Below, in pieces: positions 24,747 to 33,018 of a DNA stretch of 64,000 bases. The stretch spans positions 11,619 through 75,618 of the forward strand of contig CAZUMJ010000010.1 in the NCBI GenBank assembly GCA_964621605.1, in the 5' to 3' direction. Each line of letters opens with the position of its first letter. Position 1 is the first letter of the stretch. A model generated the notes under the pieces. It ran no database searches. It saw only the letters and a program-made list of their open reading frames with translations, and was not told where the DNA came from. The translations under genes and the position numbers were made by a program. Source of the stretch: CAZUMJ01 sp964621605. Lineage in GTDB: Bacteria; Actinomycetota; Acidimicrobiia; Acidimicrobiales; Iamiaceae.

Positions 24747-26363
24747 CTACACGCCGAGCGTGTCGCGGGCGTGCTGCTTGAGGCGCTTGTAGTCGACCTT
24801 GCCGTTGGGGCCGCGTCCGATGGTGTCGATCGTCAGCACCCGCTTCGGGGCCTTGTAGGCGGCCAGGTGCTCCTTCACGTGCGCGATGACGGCGTCCTCG
24901 TCGAGGGAGCCGGCGTCGTGTTCGGGCTCGACCAGCGCCGTGATCGCCTCGCCGAACTTGTCGTCGGGCACGCCCACCGCCACGGCGTCGCGCACGCCGG
25001 GGAAGGTCTTGAGGACCTCCTCGACCTCTTCGGGGAAGACCTTCTCGCCGCCGGTGTTGATGCACACCGACCCGCGACCGAGCAGCGTGAGCGAACCGTC
25101 GGCTTCGACCTGGGCGTAGTCGCCCGGCATCGAGTAGCGCTCGCCGTCGATCGTTATGAAGGTCGCGGCCGACTTCTCGGCGTCCTTGTAGTAGCCGATC
25201 GGCACGTAGCCACGGACCGCCACGCGGCCGATCTGACCCGAACCCGGTTCGACGTCGTTGCCCTCGTCGTCGATCACGCGCGACGTGTCGCCGAGGGCGA
25301 ACTTGGCGGTGTGCGACGTGCCGCCCGCGCTCGACACCGACTGACCCATGCCGATCGCCTCCGACGACGAGAACGCGTCGACGAGCAGCATCGTCGGGTT
25401 GTAGGCGAGCAGGCGCTGCTTCGTGTCTTCGCTCCACATCACGCCTGACGACGCCATCATGAACAGGCTTGACAGGTCCCAGCGGCCCGGGTTGGCGTCG
25501 AGCTCGTCGAGGATCGGCTTCGCGAACGTGTCGCCGACGATCGCGACCTGCTGCACCTTCTCACGCTCGATCGTGTCGAGCAGCTCCTGCCAGTCGAGCT
25601 TGCGGTTCGTGAGGGTCACGGTGCAGCCACCGATGCTCAAGATGATGAGCTGCGTGTAGCAACCCGTGCCGTGCATGAGCGGGCAGGCCGGCATGCCCAC
25701 CGGGCCCGGGCCGTTCACGCCGTCGGCGACGATCTGCGGGTCGTGGCGCTCACGGGTCTGGGGGAAGAACGTGCCCACCAGCGACTTGAACAGGTCGTCC
25801 TGGCGCCACATCACGCCCTTCGGCATGCCGGTCGTGCCGCCCGTGTAGGTCATGAGCAGGTGGTCGCCGTCGCGGCCCCACGGGGCGACCGTGTGCTCGC
25901 CTGCGACGCCTTCCTCTGCCGCGGCCTCATAGGGGGTCGCCCAGTCGGGGCACGGGCCGGAGCCGTCGTCGACCCACAGCCACGTCTTCACGCGCGGCAC
26001 CTCAGCGCGGATGCGCTCGATCGTCTCGACGAACACGCCGTGGAACACGACCGCCACCGCGTCGGCGTTGTCCCACAGGTAGATGAGCTCCTTGTCGGTG
26101 TAGCGGTAGTTCGTGTTGATCGGCACCAGGCCGGCCTTGAACGCCGCGAACACCGACTCGAGGTACTCGGGACCGTTGTACAGGTACTGGGCGACCTTGT
26201 CTTGCGCCTGCGCGCCGTCGTCGAGGAGCTTGCGGGCCACGCCGTCGGCACGCCTGTCGAACTCGGCCCAGGTGATGCGACGGTCGCCGTGGATCTGAGC
26301 GGGCGCGTCAGGAACGCGAGACGCGACCAGCTCCCAGGTGTCGGCGAAGTTCCAGCCCGGCAT
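24747..26363 (-). CDS. Acyl-CoA synthetase (AMP-forming, FadD-like)
   Basis: The protein has 538 residues. The ATG at 26363 has an AGGGGAG ribosome site; the frame's longer start at 26420 is not needed. The adenylate-forming signature LLMTYTGGTTGMPKGVMW is at ~185-202. The motif VDAFSSSEAIGMGQS lies at ~325. The hinge/ATP motif is SMPGDYAQVEADGSLTLLGR at ~410, with GGEKVFPEEVEE following. The C-terminal catalytic Lys lies in GPNGKVDYKRLK near 522. It activates a carboxylic or fatty acid as its CoA thioester. Such FadD-like enzymes are abundant in actinobacteria degrading lipids or steroids; the substrate cannot be read from the sequence. Confidence 0.93.
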   Translation of the reverse strand: MPGWNFADTWELVASRVPDAPAQIHGDRRITWAEFDRRADGVARKLLDDGAQAQDKVAQYLYNGPEYLESVFAAFKAGLVPINTNYRYTDKELIYLWDNADAVAVVFHGVFVETIERIRAEVPRVKTWLWVDDGSGPCPDWATPYEAAAEEGVAGEHTVAPWGRDGDHLLMTYTGGTTGMPKGVMWRQDDLFKSLVGTFFPQTRERHDPQIVADGVNGPGPVGMPACPLMHGTGCYTQLIILSIGGCTVTLTNRKLDWQELLDTIEREKVQQVAIVGDTFAKPILDELDANPGRWDLSSLFMMASSGVMWSEDTKQRLLAYNPTMLLVDAFSSSEAIGMGQSVSSAGGTSHTAKFALGDTSRVIDDEGNDVEPGSGQIGRVAVRGYVPIGYYKDAEKSAATFITIDGERYSMPGDYAQVEADGSLTLLGRGSVCINTGGEKVFPEEVEEVLKTFPGVRDAVAVGVPDDKFGEAITALVEPEHDAGSLDEDAVIAHVKEHLAAYKAPKRVLTIDTIGRGPNGKVDYKRLKQHARDTLGV

Positions 26364-26493
26364 AGCTCCCCCTGTGGGTTGTGGCAATCGGAGGGAAGCT
26401 AGTACGCCCGGCGCGGCCACTCACCACGGGTCGACGTCGGCCGGCTCCAGAGACCGCGGCCCGTTCCCGAGGAGCGAACCGTCGGAGGCGGGC

Positions 26494-28230
26494 CTACCAG
26501 CTCCCGCCGCCACCGCCACCGCCCCCGCCACCGCCGCCCCCGCCGCCACCGGACGAACTCGGCGCCGTAGCCGCGCTGCTCGTCGAGCTCACGAGGCTCG
26601 ACGCGATCGTGGCGGTGTGGATGCCGCTGTCGGCGGGCACCGTCCCCGCGGCCGCGCACACCTTCGACCAGTGGTCGACCTCGCCGATCGCGACCGCCCA
26701 GGCGGTGTATTGGCGCAGGACCCCGCGCCGCGCCGCGTCCTCGACATGGGAGGCCTCGGACTCCGCGATGAACCGGCGGAACGCCTCGACCCGCAGTCGC
26801 AACGCGGTGCCGGTGGCGGTGCGGCGGCGAAGCTCCCACCCGCGGATCAGGGTGCAACCGCCTGCCCCGACCAGCAACGCGGGAAGCACGCCCGCGAATG
26901 CCCAGCTGCTGTCGTTCCGGGTGGCCTCGAAGAACGCGAGCCACATGCCTGCCATGCCCGCGATCGCGGCGAAGAACCCGACTACCTGCGTGAGGGTCTT
27001 GCGGTGATCAGCGTCGGTGTCCCAGAGGCCGCTGGCGGCCCCCCACGCGGTGAACGTCGCATCGAGCATGCGCCACATGCCGGCGAACGCCTTGTCGTAC
27101 TTGCCGAGTGTGATCTCCATGCGGCCCGCGAACCCCGTCTGCCAGAGCGTGTCCGCGGGGCTGCCCGTCGGATGGCCGCGGTGCACCACGGGAGGTTTCG
27201 CCTCGTCGTCCAGCGTGATCACGCCTGTCGTGGCGGAACCGAGGAGCCATGCCACCTTCTGCGTCGGGGTGACCCGTTCGTCGAGCACCAGCCCGCCCTG
27301 CCACGCCTCGAGCCCGGTGGGTGGCGTGAACTCGATCGTCGACATGGCGGCGAGCTCTTTGTCGTCGAGGGCGAGGATGTGGCCGCCGGGCTCGTTCGGG
27401 TTGGCGAACGCGGCACCCGCGGCGGTGCCGTCTCCGCCGACGAGATCACGACCGGCACGTCGCAGGACCTGGGCGACGAGCAGCGCTGCGGCGATCGCAG
27501 CTCCGAGCGCCGCGACCATCGCGGGGATCGGATTCGTGAGCCGGGGTGAGGGTGGCCGCGGCGCGAACGGTTGGGGGGCCGGGGTCGCGTCGAGCGCGGC
27601 GCCGCGTGTGCCGGTGACCTGAAGGAACTGGTGCGCGCCGAGGCCCGATGCGTGGACGACCAAGAGCCCCGGTGTGGGTTGTGACACCGTGCAGCCCTCG
27701 TCGGCGATGAGCGAGTTGCGCATGCAGTGCGGGGTGACCCAGGTCCATGGCGCCCGCACCTGCAACGTGGCTGACTCGACCGGCACCTGCCAGCCGCCGC
27801 CGACCCCGTCCCACTTCACGCCCTCGCCTTGCATCAGCTGGGGGAGCGGGTAGTCGATCAGGTAGCGGTGATGTCCCGACACCTTGGTGTCGGGGTCGCC
27901 GATGCGCAGGCGTGTCTCGTTGATCCCGAGGGACTGCACCAGCACGTCGTCGGGTGCGTCGCTCTGTACCCGGATCTGGGCGACGGGCGACAGTCCGGGC
28001 ACATCGCGGTAGATGCCGTGGCGCGAGGTGGGGAAGTAGTAGTCGATCGCCTCGCTGATGGTGGCCGACCCATCCGTGGCGACGGTTGCAACCGCCGAGA
28101 ACTGGTCGATGCGCTCGTTGTTGCCGGTCGCGAAGCCGATGATCGCCGGCACCCCCACGAACGGCAGCAGCAGCAGGAGGGCCCAGCGGCTGCGTCTGCG
28201 GCGAGTTCCCGAAGCAAGGCGAGGTGCCAT
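26494..28230 (-). CDS. DUF2207 membrane protein with poly-glycine C-terminus
   Basis: The protein has 578 residues. A signal/anchor helix (WALLLLLPFVGVPAIIGFA) is followed by the extracytoplasmic DUF2207 domain (~40-215: TVATDGSATISEAIDYYFP, HGIYRDVPG). A membrane helix lies at ~237-258, a cytoplasmic region follows, and two more helices occur near 385-435. The protein ends with a run of 16 glycines and SW, the GGGG-SW ending usual in DUF2207 proteins. The Gly run is encoded by a GGC/GGT/GGG tract at ~26500-26555 and is prone to slippage. Function is unknown. It is encoded just 11 bases downstream of the GH29-like gene's promoter-distal end region on the same strand, so the two may be independent units. 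Confidence 0.88.
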   Translation of the reverse strand: MAPRLASGTRRRRSRWALLLLLPFVGVPAIIGFATGNNERIDQFSAVATVATDGSATISEAIDYYFPTSRHGIYRDVPGLSPVAQIRVQSDAPDDVLVQSLGINETRLRIGDPDTKVSGHHRYLIDYPLPQLMQGEGVKWDGVGGGWQVPVESATLQVRAPWTWVTPHCMRNSLIADEGCTVSQPTPGLLVVHASGLGAHQFLQVTGTRGAALDATPAPQPFAPRPPSPRLTNPIPAMVAALGAAIAAALLVAQVLRRAGRDLVGGDGTAAGAAFANPNEPGGHILALDDKELAAMSTIEFTPPTGLEAWQGGLVLDERVTPTQKVAWLLGSATTGVITLDDEAKPPVVHRGHPTGSPADTLWQTGFAGRMEITLGKYDKAFAGMWRMLDATFTAWGAASGLWDTDADHRKTLTQVVGFFAAIAGMAGMWLAFFEATRNDSSWAFAGVLPALLVGAGGCTLIRGWELRRRTATGTALRLRVEAFRRFIAESEASHVEDAARRGVLRQYTAWAVAIGEVDHWSKVCAAAGTVPADSGIHTATIASSLVSSTSSAATAPSSSGGGGGGGGGGGGGGGGSW

Positions 28231-28241
28231 GGGCGCCGACC

Positions 28242-30233
28242 CTACGGCATGGTGTCGTCGAGGAGGTCGGTGTCGCAGACATCGAATCGATTGCGACGCG
28301 CTTCGGCGGTGGCGCCACCGTGCAGGAGCAGTCCGGTGGCGCAGTGCGTCAGCGTGTTGGCGTGGACGGTGGTTGGGGCGCTGCCGTCCACCACGATGCC
28401 TCGCATCGCCCGGACGTGGTTGGCGACGACCTCGGTGTCTGTCGACGCGGCCAGGTCGATGCCGTGTCTACGAGCACGGATGTCGTTGCCGCTCACCGTC
28501 GCGTGTGAGGTGCCGGTGCAGGAGATGCCGACGTCGAGGTCTGCGAGGTGGTTGCCGTCGACGCGCACGTCGGCGCCGCCCGCCACCGCGATGCCGGTGC
28601 TCGCGGCGCGTGCGCCGTCCCCCTCGTGGATGGTGCCCGTGACGGTGGCGGCATCGCAGGTCTCGACGCGGATCGCTCCGCCACGCACGCGGTTCCAATG
28701 TAAGGCGATCCGTGCGGAGCTCGTCGCGACGATGTCGCCGACCACCACGCACTGCTCGACCCGCGCATCCTCCGCGTCGACGGCGACGACGACAGGCCAC
28801 GTCTCCCAGGAGCTGGCGGCGACGCGAGGGGGCCGCCTCACGGTCACGCGCTCGACCGCAGCGCCAGCCCCGGCGAGGACGACCGCGGGCGTGCCCGGTG
28901 CGGTGCCCGCCAGGTCGAACACCGTGCCTTCGTCGCCGGGTGCCAGCCCGAGAGGCGCGCCATCGGTGACATCGCCGGGGAGGACCCCGCGAACCGTGAC
29001 GCCAGCCGGGATCTGTAGCGGGAACTGCTCCGACTCGGCGGAGAAGCGTCCGACACCGGCCTCGACGACGTCGCCCTCGCTGGCCGCGGCAAGGGCGGCG
29101 CCCAGCGAGCGGTAGATGGTGGCGCCGATCCGCACCCGCCCTGCCGTGCGCTGCCCGACGACCGCCAGGTTGATCGTGCGCTTGTCACGGACCGTGAGGC
29201 GGTGCACCGTCGGGAGGCGGTGCTCGCGGTCGTGGTCGCTGCGCCTTGCGCCGACGAGGTGGATGCCGGCGGGGTCCTGCTTCCACAGCCGCGGGCCCGA
29301 GACGTCGACGGTGGGGTAGCGGTGGGGTGAGAAGTGGCCGATCGTGAGCTGCTCACGGTGGAGCAGGTCGATCACGTAGACGTCCCGGGTGCCCGGTTCA
29401 GCCCCCGGGCATGCGGTGTAGCGGACCTCGGCGTCGCCTGCCACGTCGAAGGGGTCGACCGCACGCAGGGCGTCGCCGTGTGCGGTGAGCCACTGCGCGG
29501 CGACGCGCAGCGGGGCGGCCTGCTCGTCGGGGAGGCTGCCGTCGGCCCGCAGGCCGAGCACCAGGCGCAACGTGCCGCCCCACGCCACGACGCGGGTCAA
29601 GACCTCGAGCAGCCCGGCCGCGTCGAGGAGGTCGTCGGCCGTCTCGGCTCGGTTGTGCACCTCGGAGGCCCCGAGGGGTCGGCGCAGCACCCACGGACCC
29701 CCAGGGGGGACTTCGGGGAACCGGGTCAGCACCGGGCCGCCGCCACCGGCCGCTTCGCCACCTCCATCCGCCTCGCCACCACCATCCGTTTTCGGCCCCG
29801 ATTTTGCCCATTTCTGGGCCGAATCGGTGCCGAGAACGGGCGGAATGGGCCGAATCGGTGCCGAGATGCGATCGGGGGACGGCGGGGTGGCGGAGCGTTC
29901 CTCGAGTTGCTCCCATGCCGTGGCGATGACCGGGTGCGTCGCCGGTGTGTCCAGAAGGAGCCTGCTCGCCCCCAGGTCGGCTGCGAGGGAGCGCAGCGCT
30001 GTCGGGTCGAATCCATCCTCGCTGAGGTGTGGCCCGAACTCCTCGAGCGCCGTGACGGACGGCCACCGGAGGCGGTGGTGCGCCCGCGATTCCGGCCAGG
30101 GTGCCGCCCCCCAGACGTGGGTGGCGTAGTCACCTGCTTCCGCGCCGAGCGGGGCGAACGCTGGCACCGAGGCGAGTCCCCAACGCAGGGAGAGCTCGAG
30201 GGGGAGGGCGCTCGGCCGGTCGGGCGCGGTCAT
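28242..30233 (-). CDS. GH29 (alpha-L-fucosidase)-like / right-handed beta-helix fusion
   Basis: The protein has 663 residues with the ATG at 30233. The N-terminal ~350 residues keep landmarks of GH29 fucosidases. The start strand is LRWGLASVPAFAPLGAEAGDYATHVWG. A region near ~245-300 (LLEVLTRVVAWGGTLRLVLG, then LRADGSLPDEQAAPLRVAAQ) matches the GH29 barrel end. The catalytic middle of the barrel appears deleted and is partly replaced by a Pro/Gly-rich insert. Residues ~430-650 form a parallel beta-helix with repeated N-x-(I/V/L) and G-I-x-(V/L) rungs (VDGNHLADLDVGISCTG, VSGNDIRARRHGIDLAAS). No signal peptide is seen. A catalytically dead carbohydrate-binding or surface protein is inferred. 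The insert at 29786-29866 is a copy of a dispersed palindromic repeat. Confidence 0.75.
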   Translation of the reverse strand: MTAPDRPSALPLELSLRWGLASVPAFAPLGAEAGDYATHVWGAAPWPESRAHHRLRWPSVTALEEFGPHLSEDGFDPTALRSLAADLGASRLLLDTPATHPVIATAWEQLEERSATPPSPDRISAPIRPIPPVLGTDSAQKWAKSGPKTDGGGEADGGGEAAGGGGPVLTRFPEVPPGGPWVLRRPLGASEVHNRAETADDLLDAAGLLEVLTRVVAWGGTLRLVLGLRADGSLPDEQAAPLRVAAQWLTAHGDALRAVDPFDVAGDAEVRYTACPGAEPGTRDVYVIDLLHREQLTIGHFSPHRYPTVDVSGPRLWKQDPAGIHLVGARRSDHDREHRLPTVHRLTVRDKRTINLAVVGQRTAGRVRIGATIYRSLGAALAAASEGDVVEAGVGRFSAESEQFPLQIPAGVTVRGVLPGDVTDGAPLGLAPGDEGTVFDLAGTAPGTPAVVLAGAGAAVERVTVRRPPRVAASSWETWPVVVAVDAEDARVEQCVVVGDIVATSSARIALHWNRVRGGAIRVETCDAATVTGTIHEGDGARAASTGIAVAGGADVRVDGNHLADLDVGISCTGTSHATVSGNDIRARRHGIDLAASTDTEVVANHVRAMRGIVVDGSAPTTVHANTLTHCATGLLLHGGATAEARRNRFDVCDTDLLDDTMP
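29786..29866 (+). repeat. Dispersed 81-bp palindromic element, copy A (inside a coding gene)
   Basis: It begins CCGTTTTCGG and contains GGTGCCGAGA twice (29827-29836 and 29857-29866). It shares its length and layout with 31530-31610. The left arm (TTTTCGG..CCGATT) and right arm (AATCGGTGCCGAGAA) are imperfect complements. It lies inside the GH29-like gene and encodes part of its Pro-rich insert. Confidence 0.7.
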
Positions 30234-30319
30234 CGGCGGCGACCCTATCGGCGCGGGCGTGCGCATCCCCAGGGCCGACGCCGCCTCCAGCGGGTCAGCG
30301 TGGCGGTAGCTTGCCGCGC

Positions 30320-31498
30320 ATGGACTTCGAGTTGCCGCCAGAGGATGACCCGCGCCGTGCCGACTTCCGCTCCTGGCTGGCGGAGCACCCTGAGCCGAGC
30401 GGGCGGGACCTCGCCGAGGCGGGGTACGTCGCCCCGCACTGGCCGCGCCCATACGGCCTCGACGCCGATCCGGTGACGCAACTCGTCATCGACGATGAGC
30501 TGCGTCGTGCGGGGGTGCGCCGTCCGAGCAACCCCATCGGCATCGGCTGGGCCGGACCGACGATCCTGCACGCCGGCACCGAAGAGCAGCAGGCCCGCTA
30601 CCTACCCGGCCTGCTGTCGGGGGAGGACATCTGGTGCCAGCTCTTCAGCGAACCGGCCGCCGGATCCGATCTCGCCACGCTCGGCACGAGGGCGGAGCGC
30701 GACGGCGACGAGTGGGTCGTGAACGGGCAGAAGATCTGGACCTCGCTCGCGCACCTGNNNNNNNNNNTGTCGCGGTACGGGATCCTCATCGCCCGCACCG
30801 CCACAGACGTGCCGAAGCACTCGGGGATCTCCTACTTCATCTGCCCCATGGACACCCCGGGCATCGAGATCCGACCGATCGTCGAGATGACGGGCATCCA
30901 CAACTTCAACGAGGTGTTCCTGACCGACGTGCGCCTTCCCGCCGACGCGCTCGTCGGTGAGGTCAACAAGGGGTGGGGTCTCGCGAAGGTCACCCTCGGC
31001 AACGAGCGGGTCTCGCTGTCGTCGGAGGGGGCGCTGTGGGGACAGGGGCCGAGTGCCACGACGCTGCTGGACCTGGTGCGTGAGCGCGGTGGTGTGGGTG
31101 ACCCGCTGTTGCGTCAACGGCTCGCACAGCTGCACACCGAGGCGGAGGTCCTGCGGCTCATCCGGCTGCGCACGGTGTCGGCGCGGATCCGTGGCGAGCA
31201 GCCCGGTGCGGAGGCATCGGTGCGCAAGGTGCTCGCCGACGAGCACGGCCAGCACATCATGGAGCTCGCCAAGGACCTGGCCGGGTCGGCCGGGATGCTC
31301 GGGGGCGAGCCGGACGCCGGGCCGTTGGGTGCCGACACGTCGCTGTGGCACTTCGGGTACCTGTTCGCCCGGGCGCTCACCATCGGTGGAGGCACCGGCG
31401 AGGTGCAACGCAATATCCTCGGGGAGCGGGTGTTGGGGCTCCCGCACGACGTCGACGTCGAGACCGACAAGGCCTGGAGCGACCTCACCCGGGGGTAG
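30320..31498 (+). CDS. Acyl-CoA dehydrogenase (contains a 10-N assembly gap)
   Basis: The frame gives 392 residues including four unknown ones, close to the usual ACAD length. The ATG at 30320 is preferred to a run-through start at 30101. The FAD/substrate motif WCQLFSEPAAGSDLAT is at ~105-120. VVNGQKIWTSLAHL precedes the gap and RYGILIARTATDVPKH follows it. GFVFLTD-type strand NEVFLTDVRLPADALVGEVNKGW lies at ~200, and the C-terminal FAD-binding region is IGGGTGEVQRNILGERVLGLP. It oxidises an acyl-CoA to an enoyl-CoA. The gene is divergent from the GH29-like gene across 86 bases. Without the Ns and two overlapping bases the frame would read HLSRYGIL, as expected for the family. Confidence 0.93.
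   Translation: MDFELPPEDDPRRADFRSWLAEHPEPSGRDLAEAGYVAPHWPRPYGLDADPVTQLVIDDELRRAGVRRPSNPIGIGWAGPTILHAGTEEQQARYLPGLLSGEDIWCQLFSEPAAGSDLATLGTRAERDGDEWVVNGQKIWTSLAHLXXXXSRYGILIARTATDVPKHSGISYFICPMDTPGIEIRPIVEMTGIHNFNEVFLTDVRLPADALVGEVNKGWGLAKVTLGNERVSLSSEGALWGQGPSATTLLDLVRERGGVGDPLLRQRLAQLHTEAEVLRLIRLRTVSARIRGEQPGAEASVRKVLADEHGQHIMELAKDLAGSAGMLGGEPDAGPLGADTSLWHFGYLFARALTIGGGTGEVQRNILGERVLGLPHDVDVETDKAWSDLTRG
30758..30767. other. Assembly gap of 10 N
   Basis: Ten undetermined bases lie within the acyl-CoA dehydrogenase gene. The flanks end in CACCTG and begin TGTCGCGG. Removing the Ns and merging the shared TG keeps the frame, so the true gap length is probably zero or slightly negative. Confidence 0.95.
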
Positions 31499-31529
31499 GG
31501 GCGCGGAGCCGGATCTGCCTCCGCCCCGC

Positions 31530-31610
31530 CCGTTTTCGGAACCGATTGTGCCCAAACTGCGCGCCAAACCGGTGCCGAGAATCTCCAGATGCACCAGATC
31601 CGTGCCGAGA
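31530..31610 (+). repeat. Dispersed 81-bp palindromic element, copy B (intergenic)
   Basis: It begins CCGTTTTCGG, has an imperfect complementary arm AACCGGTGCCGAGAA, and ends with a second CGTGCCGAGA. It is 81 bp, the same length as copy A at 29786-29866. It lies in the 284-base gap between the acyl-CoA dehydrogenase and sbcD, where I see no gene. Confidence 0.7.
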
Positions 31611-31782
31611 ACGACGGCCGCGCGGAGGCTCCCGGGTTATCGGCCGCGCCCCGCCCGAGGGTTTGTCCACGGCAGCCGTGGGTTCGGTGTCATACCCCCT
31701 GCGTAGGGTCGTCTGCGGGCCGATGGTCGGCCGCTTGCCATGGCGAGGCGTCGCGGCATCGAGGTGAGAGGACGACACGGCC

Positions 31783-33018
31783 TTGCGAATCGTGCACACC
31801 AGCGACTGGCATCTGGGGCGGAGCTTCGGCTCGACGTCGTTGTTGGCAGACCAAGAGGCGTTCTGCGACTGGTTTGTCGAGTTCGTTGGTGGCGAAGGCG
31901 CAGACCTGGTGGTGATCGCCGGCGACCTCTACGACCGGTCGGTCGCCCCGAAGGAGGCCATCACCCTCTTCCGTGACACGGTCAAGCGCCTGCTCGCCGC
32001 AGGCGCGCAGGTGGCCGCCATCACGGGCAACCACGACGGGGCCGACCGCGTGGCCCCGTACGGCGGCATGCTCGACGGCAGCGGGTTCGTCCTCCGCGGC
32101 GGCTACGACCTGGTGGGCGAGGTCATCTCGCTCGAGTTCCCCGACGGTCCACTCGATGTCGCGCTCCTGCCCTTCCTCGACCCACGTGCCGCGCCCGACG
32201 CGTTCGGTTTCGAGGCCGGGTCCGGCGCCGAGGGCGCGGATGGGTCAGCGTTGGCTCCTGGTGCGGAGGCTGGCGTGCCCGATGCAGATCTCATGGCCAG
32301 GCGCCAGGCCCGTACCCACGAGTCGGTGCTCGCGGTGGCGGCCGCGCGTGCTCGTGCGTCATGCACACCGGGGCGACGGTCCCTGGCGGTCGCGCACGCG
32401 CACGTGACAGGCGGTGAGGTCAGCGATTCCGAGCGACAGCTCGTCGTCGGGGGCACGGGCGCGGTCGATGCGCCGGTGTTCGACGGCTTCTCCTACGTCG
32501 CGCTCGGGCACCTCCACCGTCCCCAGCGCGTCGCCGGCGCGGAGCACGTGCGGTACTCGGGCACCCCGTTGCCCTATTCGTTCTCCGAGGAGCACGAGAA
32601 GTCCGTGTGCGTGGTCGACCTGGCCCCCGACGGTTCCGTCGGGGTGCGGGCCCAGCCGGTTCCTGTCGGGCGCCCGGTGCGCACCCTTGCGGGCACGATG
32701 GCCGAGCTCCTCGACCCTGGGGCACACCCCGGTGCACACGACGCCTTCGTGCGGGCGATCGTGACCGACCGCGAGACCGTGCTCGACGCCCGGGCCCGCC
32801 TCGGCGCCGTCTACCCCCACGTCGTCGAGGTGCAGCTCCGGCCCGACGGGCAGCTCCCGGTCGCGGCCGGTGCCGCGTCGGCCGAGGTCGCTCGGCGCGC
32901 ACCGATCGAGGTGGTGCGTGCCTTCTGGGAGGAGGTCGAGGGCGGGCCGCCGTCTGCCGAGGTCGATCGCCTCCTCGTCGAGGCAACCACGCTGGCCGCC
33001 GAGGCGGTGGTCTCGTGA
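31783..33018 (+). CDS. sbcD: Exonuclease SbcD (Mre11-like nuclease subunit)
   Basis: The protein has 411 residues. The TTG start at 31783 gives the canonical MRIVHTSDWHLGRSF, with GAGAGGA upstream. The metallophosphoesterase motifs are all present: DWH (~8-10), GDLYDRS (~47), GNHDGADR (~85), VAHAHVTGGE (~204) and LGHLHRPQRV (~239). With SbcC it forms the Mre11/Rad50-type complex that opens DNA hairpins and processes double-strand ends. The stop overlaps the sbcC start (GTGA), so the two subunits are co-translated. An ~25-residue acidic/Ala insert near 145-170 looks variable. Confidence 0.95.
   Translation: MRIVHTSDWHLGRSFGSTSLLADQEAFCDWFVEFVGGEGADLVVIAGDLYDRSVAPKEAITLFRDTVKRLLAAGAQVAAITGNHDGADRVAPYGGMLDGSGFVLRGGYDLVGEVISLEFPDGPLDVALLPFLDPRAAPDAFGFEAGSGAEGADGSALAPGAEAGVPDADLMARRQARTHESVLAVAAARARASCTPGRRSLAVAHAHVTGGEVSDSERQLVVGGTGAVDAPVFDGFSYVALGHLHRPQRVAGAEHVRYSGTPLPYSFSEEHEKSVCVVDLAPDGSVGVRAQPVPVGRPVRTLAGTMAELLDPGAHPGAHDAFVRAIVTDRETVLDARARLGAVYPHVVEVQLRPDGQLPVAAGAASAEVARRAPIEVVRAFWEEVEGGPPSAEVDRLLVEATTLAAEAVVS

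Noticed and set aside
30101..30319. Long N-terminal extension of the acyl-CoA dehydrogenase
   Set aside because: The extra 73 residues are Arg/Pro-rich, overlap the start of the divergent gene, and the ATG at 30320 gives the normal family length.
31499..31782. Possible RNA gene in the 284-base gap before sbcD
   Set aside because: I could not find a cloverleaf or known RNA motif; the only structured part is the dispersed palindromic element.
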